A stretch of DNA of 64,000 nt from Georgenia ruanii (GCF_009193175.1 NZ_VUKE01000009.1:106942-170941); one strand, 5' to 3'; positions 24,589-33,459 are shown, counted from the stretch's first letter. The notes: generated from the letters alone by a model not told the origin. A program made the numbers and translations.

Positions 24589-25911
24589 ATGCGCACCCCG
24601 TCACGGCCGCGGCGTCGCGCGGCGGCGGGGCTGACGGCGGCGGCGTTGCTGCTGGCGGCGTGCTCGGCGCGAACCACCGACCCCGACTCCTCGAGCGGCG
24701 ACGTCTCCACCGCGACCACGGTGACGATGCGGGTGTGGGACCAGGCGGCCGCGACGGCGTACGCCGAGTCCTTCGACGCGCTCACCGCCAGCCACCCCCG
24801 TGTGCGGGTGAAGATCGAGGTGGTCCCGCGCGGCGACTACGACGCCCGGGCCGCCGAGGACCTGGCGGCGGGCACCATGACGGACGTCTTCTGGGCGGAC
24901 CCCGCCCTCACGGCCGAGCAGGCGGCGGCCGACCGCCTCGTCGACATCGACAAGGCGCTCGGCGACGAGAAGGCCGGGTGGGAGCCCACCGTGACGGGGC
25001 TGTTCGCCACGGACGGCACGCTCTGGGGCGTGCCGCAGCAGTGGCAGGCCGTGGCGCTATTCTACGACGCGGCGCACACCGGTCCCGCCGGGGTGGACCC
25101 GACCCGCCTGACCTGGGCCCCCGGCGGCGGGGAGGACGACGGCCTCGCCGGGGCGGCCCGGGCGCTGACCGCCGACGGCGCCGGGCGCCATCCCGGGGAC
25201 CCCGGGTTCGACGCAAGCGCCGCCGCGACCTTCGCCATCAACGCCGGCCCCGACCTCCTCGACGTCGTCGCCCCCTTCCTCGCCGCGAACGGCGTCCGCC
25301 TCGTCGCCGACGGCCGGTTCGCCTTCGCCTCCCCCGAGGGCGAGGAGGCGGTGCAGTACCTCGTCGACCTGGTCCGTACCGGGGCGGCGCCGCTGGCCGG
25401 CGAGGACGGGGCGCTGGACCTGTTCCGGCAGGGCCGCCTGGCGCTGCTCCAGGCCAGCTCGGCGGACCTGCCGGCGGTGGCCGAGCGGGCCGGGGACCTG
25501 CGCGTCGCGCCGATGGTCGCCGGGCCCCAGGGGCGGGCCGGCGTCGTCGACGCCGTCGCCGCCGTGGGCAACGTGCAGAGCAAGCACCGGGACGCCGTCC
25601 AGACGGTGCTGGAGTGGCTGGGCACCGCGGAGGGGCAGGCGGCGCTGGCGAGCCGGGGGCTGGGCGTGCCGGCCGCGGTGGGGGCCCAGGACGCCTACGT
25701 CAAGCGGTGGGAACGGCGGGGGGTGGACGTGCGGCCCATGCTGACCGCCGCCCGCGAGCCCACCCTGGCGCTGCCGGCCGGCCCCCACGCCGGCGCCGGA
25801 ACCGGGGCCGTCGAGCAGGTCCTCGCCCGGGTGTTCCGCGGCGAGCTGCCGGTGGGCGAGGGCCTGCGCGAGGCGCAGGAGGCCGGCAACGCCGCCCTCG
25901 ACGACCGATAA
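24589..25911 (+). CDS. ABC transporter solute-binding lipoprotein (family 1)
   Basis: A 440-residue extracellular lipoprotein: basic N-terminus, hydrophobic segment and lipobox LLLAAC (Cys25). The mature part has the cluster-D/family 1 pattern of sugar-binding proteins: VTMRVWDQAAATAYAESFDA, DVFWADPALTAEQ, GVPQQWQAVALFYD and FRQGRLALLQAS. No permease or ATPase is adjacent, so it is an orphan or its partners lie elsewhere. ATG at 24589 with GAGGAGGG upstream. A possible ECF-type promoter GGAACC-N15-CGTGG lies just upstream, near 24515. Confidence 0.85.
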   Translation: MRTPSRPRRRAAAGLTAAALLLAACSARTTDPDSSSGDVSTATTVTMRVWDQAAATAYAESFDALTASHPRVRVKIEVVPRGDYDARAAEDLAAGTMTDVFWADPALTAEQAAADRLVDIDKALGDEKAGWEPTVTGLFATDGTLWGVPQQWQAVALFYDAAHTGPAGVDPTRLTWAPGGGEDDGLAGAARALTADGAGRHPGDPGFDASAAATFAINAGPDLLDVVAPFLAANGVRLVADGRFAFASPEGEEAVQYLVDLVRTGAAPLAGEDGALDLFRQGRLALLQASSADLPAVAERAGDLRVAPMVAGPQGRAGVVDAVAAVGNVQSKHRDAVQTVLEWLGTAEGQAALASRGLGVPAAVGAQDAYVKRWERRGVDVRPMLTAAREPTLALPAGPHAGAGTGAVEQVLARVFRGELPVGEGLREAQEAGNAALDDR

Positions 25912-25918
25912 CGCCTCA

Positions 25919-25934
25919 GTAACGCCGGAGTAAC
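25919..25934 (+). promoter_or_regulatory. GTAAC-N6-GTAAC direct repeat (MtrA-like box)
   Basis: Two GTAAC half-sites exactly 11 bp apart, within three 11-bp repeats TAACG(C/G) at 25909, 25920 and 25931. Direct repeats of this form are the published type of site for the actinobacterial response regulator MtrA. It lies 80 bp upstream of the ScyD/ScyE-family gene. Confidence 0.45.
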
Positions 25935-26014
25935 GGAACAGGGCGCATGCTTTGCCCGCTCGAGCCGTCCCGCGCACCGCCGCACGGGGCGGCTTTCCCG
26001 ACCTAGGAGCTCCG

Positions 26015-27175
26015 ATGCCCTCTTCCAGACTGCTCTGCGCCGCCGCCGCCGGCGGCCTCCTCCTCGCCGGGCTGGCCACCCCCGCCGCCGCCCACGCCGC
26101 CAAGCCCTCCCCCAAGCCCGGCAAGCCGCCCACCACCGAGAAGCTCGCCGACGGCATGTCCCAGCCGTTGTCCGTGGCCATCGACCACGACGGCACCACC
26201 TACATCACCCAGGCCACCTTCGACGAGAGCGGCCAGACCGGCATCCTCACCCAGCTGAAGGGTGGCAAGCGCGCCAACCTGGTCTCCGCGCCTGGCGCGG
26301 AGATCGCCGCGGCCTCGGTGCGCAACGGGGTGGTGACGTACGCCGAGAACCACACGCCCAGCCCGGAGCCGGGCAGCGAGCCCGACCCGAACGCCCCGCC
26401 GCCCAGCGCGCTCCTCAAGCAGATCGACAAGAAGGGCAAGACCCGCACCCTGGTCGACCTGTGGGCCTTCGAGGAGACGCACAACCCCGACGCCGCGGTC
26501 ACCTACGGGTTCGAGGGCATCTCCGACGCCTGCGCCTCCCAGCTGCCGCCGGAGCTGGGCGGGGCCACCCACACCGGCCACGTCGAGTCGCACCCCTACG
26601 CCAGCACCACGCTGCCCAGCGGCGACGTGCTCGTCGCCGACGCCGCGGCGAACGCCGTCCTCAAGGTCACCGCCAAGGGCAAGACCAGCGTCGTCGCCGT
26701 CCTGCCGCCCGCGCCCATCAGTGTGACCGCCGACCACGCGGCCCAGTTCGGCCTCCCCGACTGCGCGATCGGGCTCACCTACCTGGCCGAGCCGGTGCCC
26801 ACCGACGTCGAGATGGGCACGGACGGCATGCTCTACGTCACGAGCCTGCCCGGCGAACCCGGGATGATGGGCCCGAGCGGCTCGGTCTTCCGCGTGAACC
26901 CCTGGAACGGGTCGGTCAAGCGGGTGGCCACAGGGTTCGCGGGCGCGACGGACCTGGCCGTGACGCCGTGGGGTGACATCTACGTCACCCAGCTCTTCGG
27001 CGGCGAGGTCTCGGTGCTTCCGCGCGGCTCCTCGCAGGCCCGAACGTTCTTCCAGGCGGACCTGCCCTCCGCCGTCGAGTGGCAGGACGGCAAGCTGTAC
27101 CTCACCACCGGCGGCCTCATGGGCCCGGACGGCGCGCTGCTGCGCTTCAAGGCAGTGACGCCGGCCCACCGGTAA
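26015..27175 (+). CDS. ScyD/ScyE family secreted beta-propeller protein
   Basis: A 386-residue exported protein with a signal peptide ending PAAAHA. Repeated blades (ADGMSQPLSVAIDHDGTTYI, SGDVLVADAAANAVLKV, VEMGTDGMLYVTSLPG, TDLAVTPWGDIYVTQ) give an NHL/SMP-30-like propeller of the ScyD/ScyE family, named after scytonemin-cluster proteins but widespread in actinobacteria with unknown role. ATG at 26015 with AGGAG at 26005-26009. A GTAAC direct repeat upstream suggests control linked to the cell envelope. Confidence 0.86.
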   Translation: MPSSRLLCAAAAGGLLLAGLATPAAAHAAKPSPKPGKPPTTEKLADGMSQPLSVAIDHDGTTYITQATFDESGQTGILTQLKGGKRANLVSAPGAEIAAASVRNGVVTYAENHTPSPEPGSEPDPNAPPPSALLKQIDKKGKTRTLVDLWAFEETHNPDAAVTYGFEGISDACASQLPPELGGATHTGHVESHPYASTTLPSGDVLVADAAANAVLKVTAKGKTSVVAVLPPAPISVTADHAAQFGLPDCAIGLTYLAEPVPTDVEMGTDGMLYVTSLPGEPGMMGPSGSVFRVNPWNGSVKRVATGFAGATDLAVTPWGDIYVTQLFGGEVSVLPRGSSQARTFFQADLPSAVEWQDGKLYLTTGGLMGPDGALLRFKAVTPAHR

Positions 27176-27183
27176 CCGACCGG

Positions 27184-27218
27184 GAGGCCCGGGCCCCGGC
27201 GCGCGGGGCCCGGGCCTC
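27184..27218. terminator. Hairpin terminator between convergent genes
   Basis: A perfect 14-bp stem GAGGCCCGGGCCCC / GGGGCCCGGGCCTC with a 7-base loop, 8 bases after the ScyD/ScyE stop and 62 bases from the stop of the opposing kinase gene. Probably serves both. Confidence 0.75.
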
Positions 27219-27280
27219 ACACCGTCTTGGCGCGGCGACGACGGCGGACGCGGTCAGCCGCCCGCCACCGCGCGGGCAGG

Positions 27281-27925
27281 TCAGAACTCGCCCCAGCGCA
27301 CGACGAGCGGCGCCTCGAAGTCGCGCATCTCGATGACCACGTCTGCCCGGCCGCGGGGGTCGACCATGTCAGCGTAGAGCTGGAAGGACGGCACGTACCG
27401 CTCGCGGTAGCGCTCCTCGAGCTGCGCGAGCTCCTCCTGCTCGTCCTTGGGGTCGATGAACCTGGCGTAGCGGGCGCGGGCCCGCTCGATGGCCAGCGCG
27501 GCGGGCACCGTGATGTAGATGGTGACGTCCCACAGGTCGGCGAGCTCGGGACGCTGCAGCGTCATGCCTTCGATGAGCACCACGGTCCCCGGCGGGGACT
27601 GCTCGGGCTCGCCGCGGGCGATCTCCCGGATGCGGGCGACGTCGAGGAAGTTCTCGTACAGCCAGCGCGGGTCGGCGGCCACGTCCGAGCGCCGCACCTG
27701 CATCGGGATCATGTGGTCGTCGCCGGAGAAGCGGCGCACCTCGGCGTGGTCGATGAGCATCGGGTGGAGGACGTCGCCGAGCTGGCGGGTGAAGGTCGTC
27801 TTGCCGCTGCCGTCCGGCCCGTCGATCGCGACGCGCAGGATGCGCCCGCCGCTCGCCCGGTGCGCCAGCCCGCGCGCCAGCCGGTCCAGGACCTCAGCTC
27901 GTGACGTAGCCCCCGCCGTCTCCAT
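27281..27925 (-). CDS. Uridine kinase-like P-loop protein
   Basis: A 214-residue cytosolic P-loop protein: Walker A DGPDGSGKTTF near residue 35, VVLIEGMTLQRPEL as the Walker B region, and an Arg-rich lid (ERARARYARFIDPKDEQEEL). The layout matches the uridine kinase-like family of small nucleoside or metabolite kinases; the actual substrate is unknown. The start codon is six bases from TAGCAT, so the message should be leaderless. Confidence 0.82.
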   Translation of the reverse strand: METAGATSRAEVLDRLARGLAHRASGGRILRVAIDGPDGSGKTTFTRQLGDVLHPMLIDHAEVRRFSGDDHMIPMQVRRSDVAADPRWLYENFLDVARIREIARGEPEQSPPGTVVLIEGMTLQRPELADLWDVTIYITVPAALAIERARARYARFIDPKDEQEELAQLEERYRERYVPSFQLYADMVDPRGRADVVIEMRDFEAPLVVRWGEF

Positions 27926-27931
27926 GGCGCG

Positions 27932-27937
27932 ATGCTA
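27932..27937 (-). promoter_or_regulatory. -10 element TAGCAT, leaderless start at 27925
   Basis: On the minus strand TAGCAT is followed by six bases and ATG; there is no Shine-Dalgarno sequence. Confidence 0.55.
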
Positions 27938-28040
27938 GGGGCGCCGGGGCGTCTGGGCGACACGTGTGGCCCTCGGTTCTCCCCATCCGGACGTTTCGCC
28001 CACTGGTTTCCGCCAGGCGGAACGGCCGCGGCCGACGTCG

Positions 28041-29144
28041 TCAGAGCAGGAGCAGCACCCCGGCCAGCGACACCCCCGCGGCCAGCACCGCGGCCACCAG
28101 GCCGAGCAGCATGGCGGGGCCCCCGCGGGCGATCAGGGCGCGGACGTTGACGCCGGTGCCGAGCGCGACCATGGCGACGGTGAGCAGCAGGGTGGCGGCG
28201 GTCGCGACGACGTCGAGCACGACCGCCGGCACCGGCAGGAGCGAGCGGACGGCGACCAGGGCGAGGAAGCCGAGCACGAAGCCGGGCACGATCGGCGGCC
28301 GCACGTGCGCCACGCTCGTGGGCGCCGCGCCGGTGAGCACGCTCGCGGAGTCCACGACCACCTCGTGCTCCACGGCCGCCCGGGCGCGGCGGCTGCGCGC
28401 GTAGCCGACGCCGGCGACCAGCGGGGCCAGCAGCACCACGCGGCCGAGCTTGGTGACGACGGCGGTGGCCAGGACCGCCGAGCCGAGCACCCCGCCGGCG
28501 GCGACGACCTGGCCCACCTCGTGCACGCCGGAGCCGAGCCACACGCCCGCCGCGTGGTCGTCCAGCCCCAGCGCCCGGGCGAGGACCGGCAGGGCGAGCA
28601 TGGACAGGGTGCCGAAGATCGTCACGGCGGCGACGGCGGTGGCCGCGGCGTCCTCCAGGTCCTCGTCCGGCGTCCCGGCGCGCCCGGGGACCCGCTCCTC
28701 GAGCACCGCGCTCATGGCGGCCACCGCCGAGGCGCCGCAGATCGCCGTGCCGGTCGCCAGCAGGGTGCGCAGCGCCGTCGGCACACCGAGCAGCCGGCCC
28801 GCCACGAGGGTGAGGGGCCAGGTCAGGGCCACGGTGGCGACGATGACGGCGATCGCCTGCCAGCCCAGCGCGAGCACCTGGGGCACCGACAGCTGCAACC
28901 CCAGGAGGACGACGCCGAGGCGCAGCACCGTGCGGGCGGCGTAACGCACCCCCGGCTCGGCGACCGCGGGGACGGCGCGGGCGTTGCGCAGCACGGCCCC
29001 GACGACGATGGCGACGAGCAGCGCGGAGACGACCGGGACGAGGGAGTTGACCAGGTACGCGACCAGCGCCACGCCCAGGGTCAGGGCGAGCCCGGGGGCA
29101 CGGGTGCGCCAGGTCGACAGGGACGGCACGGTGGCGACAGACAC
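28041..29144 (-). CDS. YeiH/UPF0324 family putative anion exporter
   Basis: A 367-residue, roughly ten-helix membrane protein. The family signatures LRLGVVLLGLQLS, GTAICGASAVAAM and GSGVHEVGQVVAAG are present. Members are annotated as putative sulfate exporters, though evidence is sparse. GTG at 29144 with GGGAGGA about ten bases upstream. Monocistronic, divergent from the phosphoribosyltransferase gene. Confidence 0.88.
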   Translation of the reverse strand: MSVATVPSLSTWRTRAPGLALTLGVALVAYLVNSLVPVVSALLVAIVVGAVLRNARAVPAVAEPGVRYAARTVLRLGVVLLGLQLSVPQVLALGWQAIAVIVATVALTWPLTLVAGRLLGVPTALRTLLATGTAICGASAVAAMSAVLEERVPGRAGTPDEDLEDAAATAVAAVTIFGTLSMLALPVLARALGLDDHAAGVWLGSGVHEVGQVVAAGGVLGSAVLATAVVTKLGRVVLLAPLVAGVGYARSRRARAAVEHEVVVDSASVLTGAAPTSVAHVRPPIVPGFVLGFLALVAVRSLLPVPAVVLDVVATAATLLLTVAMVALGTGVNVRALIARGGPAMLLGLVAAVLAAGVSLAGVLLLL

Positions 29145-29241
29145 CCGGACATCTTCCTCCCGCCCGAACCGGGCCCCCGACTCCCGCCCGGCCGCCCCGG
29201 GCCCCGACCGGTGCCCGGACGCCGGGCGTCGGGCCCGGCCC

Positions 29242-29247
29242 TACCCT
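29242..29247 (+). promoter_or_regulatory. -10 element TACCCT, leaderless start at 29254
   Basis: TACCCT, six bases, then GTG; no ribosome binding site. Confidence 0.6.
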
Positions 29248-29253
29248 GGACGG

Positions 29254-29814
29254 GTGAGCGAGACGACACCCACCTTCGAGGCCGCGCCGACCACCACCGC
29301 CCGCGAGGTGCTCGGCTGGGAAGAGTTCGGCGAGGCCGCCCGCGAGCTGGCCCGCACGGTGGTGCGTTCGGGCTGGATGCCCGACGTCGTCGTGGCAGTC
29401 GCCCGGGGCGGGCTGGTGCCCGCGGGGGCGGTGGCCTACGCCCTGGACGTCAAGGCGATGGGCACCCTGAACGTGGAGTTCTACACCGGGGTGGCCGAGA
29501 CGCTGCCCGAGCCGGTGGTGCTGCCGCCGCTCATGGACACCTCCGACCTGCCGGGTCGCCGGGTGCTCGTCGTCGACGACGTCGCGGACTCCGGGCGCAC
29601 CCTGGCCCTGGTCATGGAGATGATCCGGGCGCACGGGCTGCCGGCGGAGGCCGACGGCGCTGGCGACGGCGCGGGGCTGCCGGTCGAGGCCCGCTCGGCC
29701 GTGATCTACGCCAAGCCGCGCTCGGTGATCGAGCCGGACTACGTGTGGCGGCACACCGACCGCTGGATCAACTTCCCGTGGTCCGCGCAGCCCCCGGTGA
29801 CCACCGGGGCCTGA
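29254..29814 (+). CDS. Phosphoribosyltransferase (purine salvage type)
   Basis: A 186-residue type I phosphoribosyltransferase. The PRPP loop VLVVDDVADSGRTL is intact, with an upstream VAVARGGLVPAG loop as in xanthine/hypoxanthine phosphoribosyltransferases. It would convert a purine base and PRPP to a nucleotide. A Gly/Ala/Asp insert (EADGAGDGAGLPVEA) separates two strands. Leaderless GTG start. Convergent with the phosphatase gene, 13 bp between stops. Confidence 0.88.
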   Translation: MSETTPTFEAAPTTTAREVLGWEEFGEAARELARTVVRSGWMPDVVVAVARGGLVPAGAVAYALDVKAMGTLNVEFYTGVAETLPEPVVLPPLMDTSDLPGRRVLVVDDVADSGRTLALVMEMIRAHGLPAEADGAGDGAGLPVEARSAVIYAKPRSVIEPDYVWRHTDRWINFPWSAQPPVTTGA

Positions 29815-29827
29815 GCCGGCGGGGCGC

Positions 29828-30358
29828 TCACGCCCGGGCGAGGACCTCGCGCAGGTAGTCCACGACGCCGTCGGCGCCGGACTCGACGACGGCGAGCGTG
29901 TCGTGGAAGCCCTCGATGCCGCCCCACCAGGGGTCCGGGACGTCGAGGTCCGGCGCGCCCGCCGAGGCGGGGTCGAACTCGCGCCACAGCCGGATCTCCG
30001 CGCTGCGCCGGGAGTCGTCGAGCTCGGCGCGACGGTGCAGCGCGCGGGCGTGCTGCCGGGTCATCGCCAGGGCCAGGTCGTAGTGGGCCAGCTCGCCCGG
30101 CGCCACCTGGTGGGCGCGGTGGTGCGGCACGGGGTAGCCGTTCTCGGCGAGCACGGCCCGGGCCCGACGGTCGATGGGGTTGCCCTCCTCCTCGTTGCTG
30201 GTCCCCGCCGAGGCCACCTCCACCCGCTCCGCCAGCCCGGACTCGCCCAGCCGCTCGCGCAGGACGACCTCGGCCATCGGGGACCGGCAGATGTTGCCGG
30301 TGCAGACCACGAGGATGCGGTAGGGCCTGTCGGGCTGGGGGTCGGGGGTGGGCGTCAT
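29828..30358 (-). CDS. Low-molecular-weight protein-tyrosine phosphatase
   Basis: A 176-residue cytosolic phosphatase. The catalytic P-loop VCTGNICRSP (CX5R-S) is at the N-terminus and the general acid lies in LDVPDPWWGG. It removes phosphate from tyrosine in proteins, often paired with bacterial tyrosine kinases in capsule control; none is near. ATG at 30358 is six bases from CATGAT, a one-mismatch -10, suggesting another leaderless message. Confidence 0.93.
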   Translation of the reverse strand: MTPTPDPQPDRPYRILVVCTGNICRSPMAEVVLRERLGESGLAERVEVASAGTSNEEEGNPIDRRARAVLAENGYPVPHHRAHQVAPGELAHYDLALAMTRQHARALHRRAELDDSRRSAEIRLWREFDPASAGAPDLDVPDPWWGGIEGFHDTLAVVESGADGVVDYLREVLARA

Positions 30359-30533
30359 GGGCCCATCATGCCCTTCGCCCCGGTGCACCCCCACCGGCCC
30401 TGTCCGCGCGGACGTACGTCCCCCGGGCCCCGGGCGCACGCCCCCTGGCCACGGGCCGTACATCCCCATCAGCCCGGTTGCCCGCTCCCGAAGGTTGCCT
30501 GCTCGCGCCCCGGTCCACCTCGGGAGAAATGTG

Positions 30534-30563
30534 GTGACAGGGACCGGGCGGGGTGCCTACCGT
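30534..30563 (+). promoter_or_regulatory. Promoter GTGACA-N18-TACCGT
   Basis: The -35 GTGACA (30534-30539) and the -10 TACCGT (30558-30563) are 18 bases apart. Transcription would start near A30570, ahead of a strong AGAGAGGAGG ribosome binding site. One of the best housekeeping-type promoters in the window. Confidence 0.65.
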
Positions 30564-30594
30564 GGGGGTACACGAGAGAGGAGGTGGTCCTGAA

Positions 30595-30633
30595 GTGATT
30601 TCTTTGAGGACGCGTGAGGTGGCCACCCGCTAG
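30595..30633 (+). CDS. Micro-ORF of 12 codons (MISLRTREVATR)
   Basis: GTG ATT TCT TTG AGG ... TAG encodes 12 residues ending RTREVATR, ten bases after GGAGG and behind a good promoter. The stretch TGATTTCTTTGAGG is clearly less GC-rich than its surroundings. No gene follows on this strand for over 1.4 kb (the next gene is antisense), so it is not an ordinary leader peptide. It may be a real micro-protein, an upstream element of an RNA, or an sRNA. No terminator with a U-run is seen; a small hairpin CCGTC-AGTG-GACGG directly follows. Confidence 0.35.
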   Translation: MISLRTREVATR

Positions 30634-30853
30634 CCGTCAGTGGACGGACCCCAGGTCCTCCCGCCAGACGGCGGCGAGAACCAGGTGGTCACCGGAGCCC
30701 GCGGGGCCGTGAGCTCGTCCTTCACGGCACCCGGCCGCTCGGCCGGGAACCCGCGGGCTCTTCCATGCCCGGCCCCAGGCCCGCCTCCAGCGCCGCACCA
30801 GGGCTGCCGACCGGTCACCGCGGTGCCGCCCGCGCTCACGGCGTCGCCCGGGC

Positions 30854-31933
30854 TCACGGCGCCGACGCCGCCGCCCGAGGGGCGGGGTAGGCGGCGGCCA
30901 GCTTCGGGATGGCGCCGGCCACCCGCGCCGAGAACTCGGTGAACGGCTCCGCGACGATCGTCCGGCGGTCCCCCCGACCGGTCCACCGCCACGTGCCCAC
31001 GACCGTGCCGCCGGCCACCACCATGGGGCGGAACATGCCGTTGCCCCCGGGCACGACGCGGTCGGCGAACTCCGGCGGCAGGCTCGCGCGGCGGTCCTGG
31101 TAGCCCAGCAGCAGCTCGTCGAAGCCGGGCAGCAGGTGCACGGCCCGCGCCGCGCGCCGCGCCGCGGCCAGGCGCTCGGGCGTGGACGGGTCCATGAGGT
31201 GCTCGACGCCGTCGACCTCCACGCTCTCGAGCCGCTCGCGCGCGAGGGCCATTCCGACGGTGGCCTCCCTGGCGGTGAGCTTGGTCCACCACTGGAAGTC
31301 CTTGCGGGTGGCGGGGCCGTGGCTGCGGAAGTAGCGCAGCGCCCACTCGCCCAGCGCCTCCTCCGGCTCGAGCCGGCGCGGGCGCGGCACCCACTCCTCG
31401 AGCAGCACGAGGCGCTGCCGGCCACCGGTTGTCGGGCCGAAGACGGTGAGCCCGCGCTGGGAGAGCGTCCAGAGCAGGTGGTAGCCGCGCTGGGGGACGC
31501 CCAGCAGCCCGGCGCGCTCCCACACGGCCACGAGCTCCTCCCGGCTCAGGGACCGACCGGTCAGCGCCTCGTGCGCCAGCTCGCCGGCCCGGTCCACCAT
31601 CGCGTCGTCGATCCCGAGCTGGGCGCGGCGCCGGGCCGCGCCGGCGAGCAGCCGGTCCGTCGTCAGGGCCAGCATCCAGCCCAGGTCCTCGGCGGGGACG
31701 AGGTGCAGCGTGCCGCGCATCGGCCAGGAGCGCACCACCTCGCCGTCGTCCAGCGCGGCCTCGATGCCGTCGCCGCCGGCGGTGCGCAGGCTCACGGCCG
31801 CGAGCGCCCCGGCGTAGTCCTGCGCCTGGACGGCGGTCAGCCAGCGCACCGCCTCGCCAGCGCCGGCGAACCTCGGCCCGGCCACGCGCTGTGCGACGAG
31901 GCGGAGCAAGGCGACGTCCGTCATCGTCGTCAT
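30854..31933 (-). CDS. Winged-helix DNA-binding domain protein (HTH_42)
   Basis: A 359-residue protein of the HTH_42/DUF1006 type: three winged-helix-like modules with VQAQDYAGALAAVSLR, WPMRGTLHLV, PATRKDFQWWTKL and LLPGFDELLLGYQDR. Related YcaQ/AlkX/AlkZ proteins are DNA glycosylases that open cross-links or excise alkylated bases, so a repair role is possible; the catalytic residue cannot be confirmed by eye. Leaderless start (TACCCT plus seven bases). The 3'-side region 30634-30853 is empty. Confidence 0.84.
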   Translation of the reverse strand: MTTMTDVALLRLVAQRVAGPRFAGAGEAVRWLTAVQAQDYAGALAAVSLRTAGGDGIEAALDDGEVVRSWPMRGTLHLVPAEDLGWMLALTTDRLLAGAARRRAQLGIDDAMVDRAGELAHEALTGRSLSREELVAVWERAGLLGVPQRGYHLLWTLSQRGLTVFGPTTGGRQRLVLLEEWVPRPRRLEPEEALGEWALRYFRSHGPATRKDFQWWTKLTAREATVGMALARERLESVEVDGVEHLMDPSTPERLAAARRAARAVHLLPGFDELLLGYQDRRASLPPEFADRVVPGGNGMFRPMVVAGGTVVGTWRWTGRGDRRTIVAEPFTEFSARVAGAIPKLAAAYPAPRAAASAP

Positions 31934-31940
31934 GACCAGG

Positions 31941-31946
31941 AGGGTA
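31941..31946 (-). promoter_or_regulatory. -10 element TACCCT, leaderless start at 31933
   Basis: Minus-strand TACCCT is followed by seven bases and ATG; no ribosome binding site. Confidence 0.55.
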
Positions 31947-32053
31947 GGTCCCCCCCACCCACATCGCGGCGCCGCACCGGGACCGACGTCCCAGGTCGCG
32001 CCGGCGCAGCGGGACGAGAGTCGGAGGCGGGACCCAACGACGAGGGAGGACCG

Positions 32054-32329
32054 ATGACGACCCGCATCACCATCGTGACGACGCCGGTGTGCCACTTCCA
32101 GGAGGAGGTGCGCCAGACGCTGGACGCCCTCGCGCGGGACTACCCCCTGGAGGTGCGTGAGGTGGCGCTCGACTCCCGCGAGGGGCACGCCCTCGTCAAC
32201 GCGCACCGCCCGGCGATGATGCCGCTGGTCCTGGTCGACGACGTCTACCTCAGCGAGGGCCCGCTCGCCCGGCGCTCGCTCGAGGGCCTGCTCCTTGCCC
32301 GTCACGAGGCGGTGCCGGCGGGCAGGTAG
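32054..32329 (+). CDS. Thioredoxin-fold small protein
   Basis: A 91-residue glutaredoxin-like protein. The pattern ITIVTTPVCHFQEEV, then VREVALDSREG and MMPLVLVDDVYLSEG, follows the thioredoxin fold, including a cis-Pro-like segment (AMMPLVLV). The active-site motif is monothiol: only one Cys (VCHF). It may be a redox or scaffold protein of unknown partner. ATG at 32054 with GGGAGGA upstream. Confidence 0.75.
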   Translation: MTTRITIVTTPVCHFQEEVRQTLDALARDYPLEVREVALDSREGHALVNAHRPAMMPLVLVDDVYLSEGPLARRSLEGLLLARHEAVPAGR

Positions 32330-32486
32330 GCGCGCGGCCACCCGGTCCACGGTGCGGGGCAGCGGCCCGGCGCCCGGGCAGGCGCGGCGCCAGCCGGTCG
32401 GCGCGCCAGCCGGTCGACGCGTCGCCGGACGGCGCCGGGCGTGCCAGGCGTGCGGGCGCCGTCGCGGCGGTGCGAGGCTTGGGACC

Positions 32487-33407
32487 ATGGACCTTCGCAT
32501 CTTCACCGAGCCCCAGCAGGGCGCCTCCTACGACGACCAGCTCGCCATCGCCCAGCGCGCCGAGCGGCTCGGCTTCTCCGCGTTCTTCCGCTCCGACCAC
32601 TTCCTGCGGATGGGCGCGGGTGACCCGCTGCCCGGGCCCACCGACGCCTGGACCACCCTCGCCGGGCTCGCGCGCGAGACGTCCACCATCCGCCTGGGCA
32701 CCCTGGTCACCTCCGCGACCTTCCGGCACCCGGGCATCCTGGCCGTGCAGGTCGCGCAGGTGGACGCCATGTCCGGCGGCCGGGTCGAGCTGGGCCTGGG
32801 CGCGGGCTGGTTCGCCGAGGAGCACGCGGCCTACGGCGTGCCCTTCCCCGAGAAGCGCTTCGGGCTGCTCGAGGAGCAGCTCGAGCTCATCACCGGCCTG
32901 TGGGGCACCCCGGTGGGCGAGAAGTACAGCTTCGCGGGCAAGCACTACCAGCTCACCGACTCCCCCGCGCTGCCCAAGCCGGTGCAGCGGCCGGTGCCGG
33001 TCATCGTCGGCGGCGGCGGCCCCAAGCGGACGCCCCGGCTGGCCGCCCGGTTCGCCGCCGAGTACAACCAGTCCTTCCCCGAGAAGTCCGACATCGTGCC
33101 CCAGATGAACCGCGTGCGGGCGGCGTGCGAGGAGGCCGGCCGCAACCCCGACGACCTGGTCTACTCGGTGGCCCTCGTCGCCTGCGTGGGCAAGGACGAG
33201 GCGGAGTTCACCCGCCGCGCTGCGGCCATCGGCCGCGAGCCGGCGGAGCTGCGCGAGCACGGCCTGGCCGGCACGCCGGCGGAGATGGTCGACGGCCTGG
33301 GCGCGCTCGCCGAGCAGGGCATCACCCGCGTGTACCTGCAGTGCCTGGACATCCGCGACCTCGACCAGCTCGACCTCATCGCCGAGGGGGCCATGGCCAA
33401 GCTCTGA
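32487..33407 (+). CDS. LLM class F420-dependent oxidoreductase
   Basis: A 306-residue luciferase-like TIM-barrel enzyme. RAERLGFSAFFRSDHFLRMG, SGGRVELGLGAGWFAEEHAAYG and RPVPVIVGGGGPKR are diagnostic of the F420-dependent branch. Such enzymes oxidise or reduce small molecules using coenzyme F420, typical of actinobacteria. Starts at ATG 32487 with a weak GAGG. A 33460-33487 hairpin separates it from a second LLM gene; the two are not close paralogues. Confidence 0.9.
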   Translation: MDLRIFTEPQQGASYDDQLAIAQRAERLGFSAFFRSDHFLRMGAGDPLPGPTDAWTTLAGLARETSTIRLGTLVTSATFRHPGILAVQVAQVDAMSGGRVELGLGAGWFAEEHAAYGVPFPEKRFGLLEEQLELITGLWGTPVGEKYSFAGKHYQLTDSPALPKPVQRPVPVIVGGGGPKRTPRLAARFAAEYNQSFPEKSDIVPQMNRVRAACEEAGRNPDDLVYSVALVACVGKDEAEFTRRAAAIGREPAELREHGLAGTPAEMVDGLGALAEQGITRVYLQCLDIRDLDQLDLIAEGAMAKL

Positions 33408-33459
33408 CGGGCCCGCGGGCCGGCCACGGCTGTGCCGGCCCACCGCCATGGTTCGCGGC

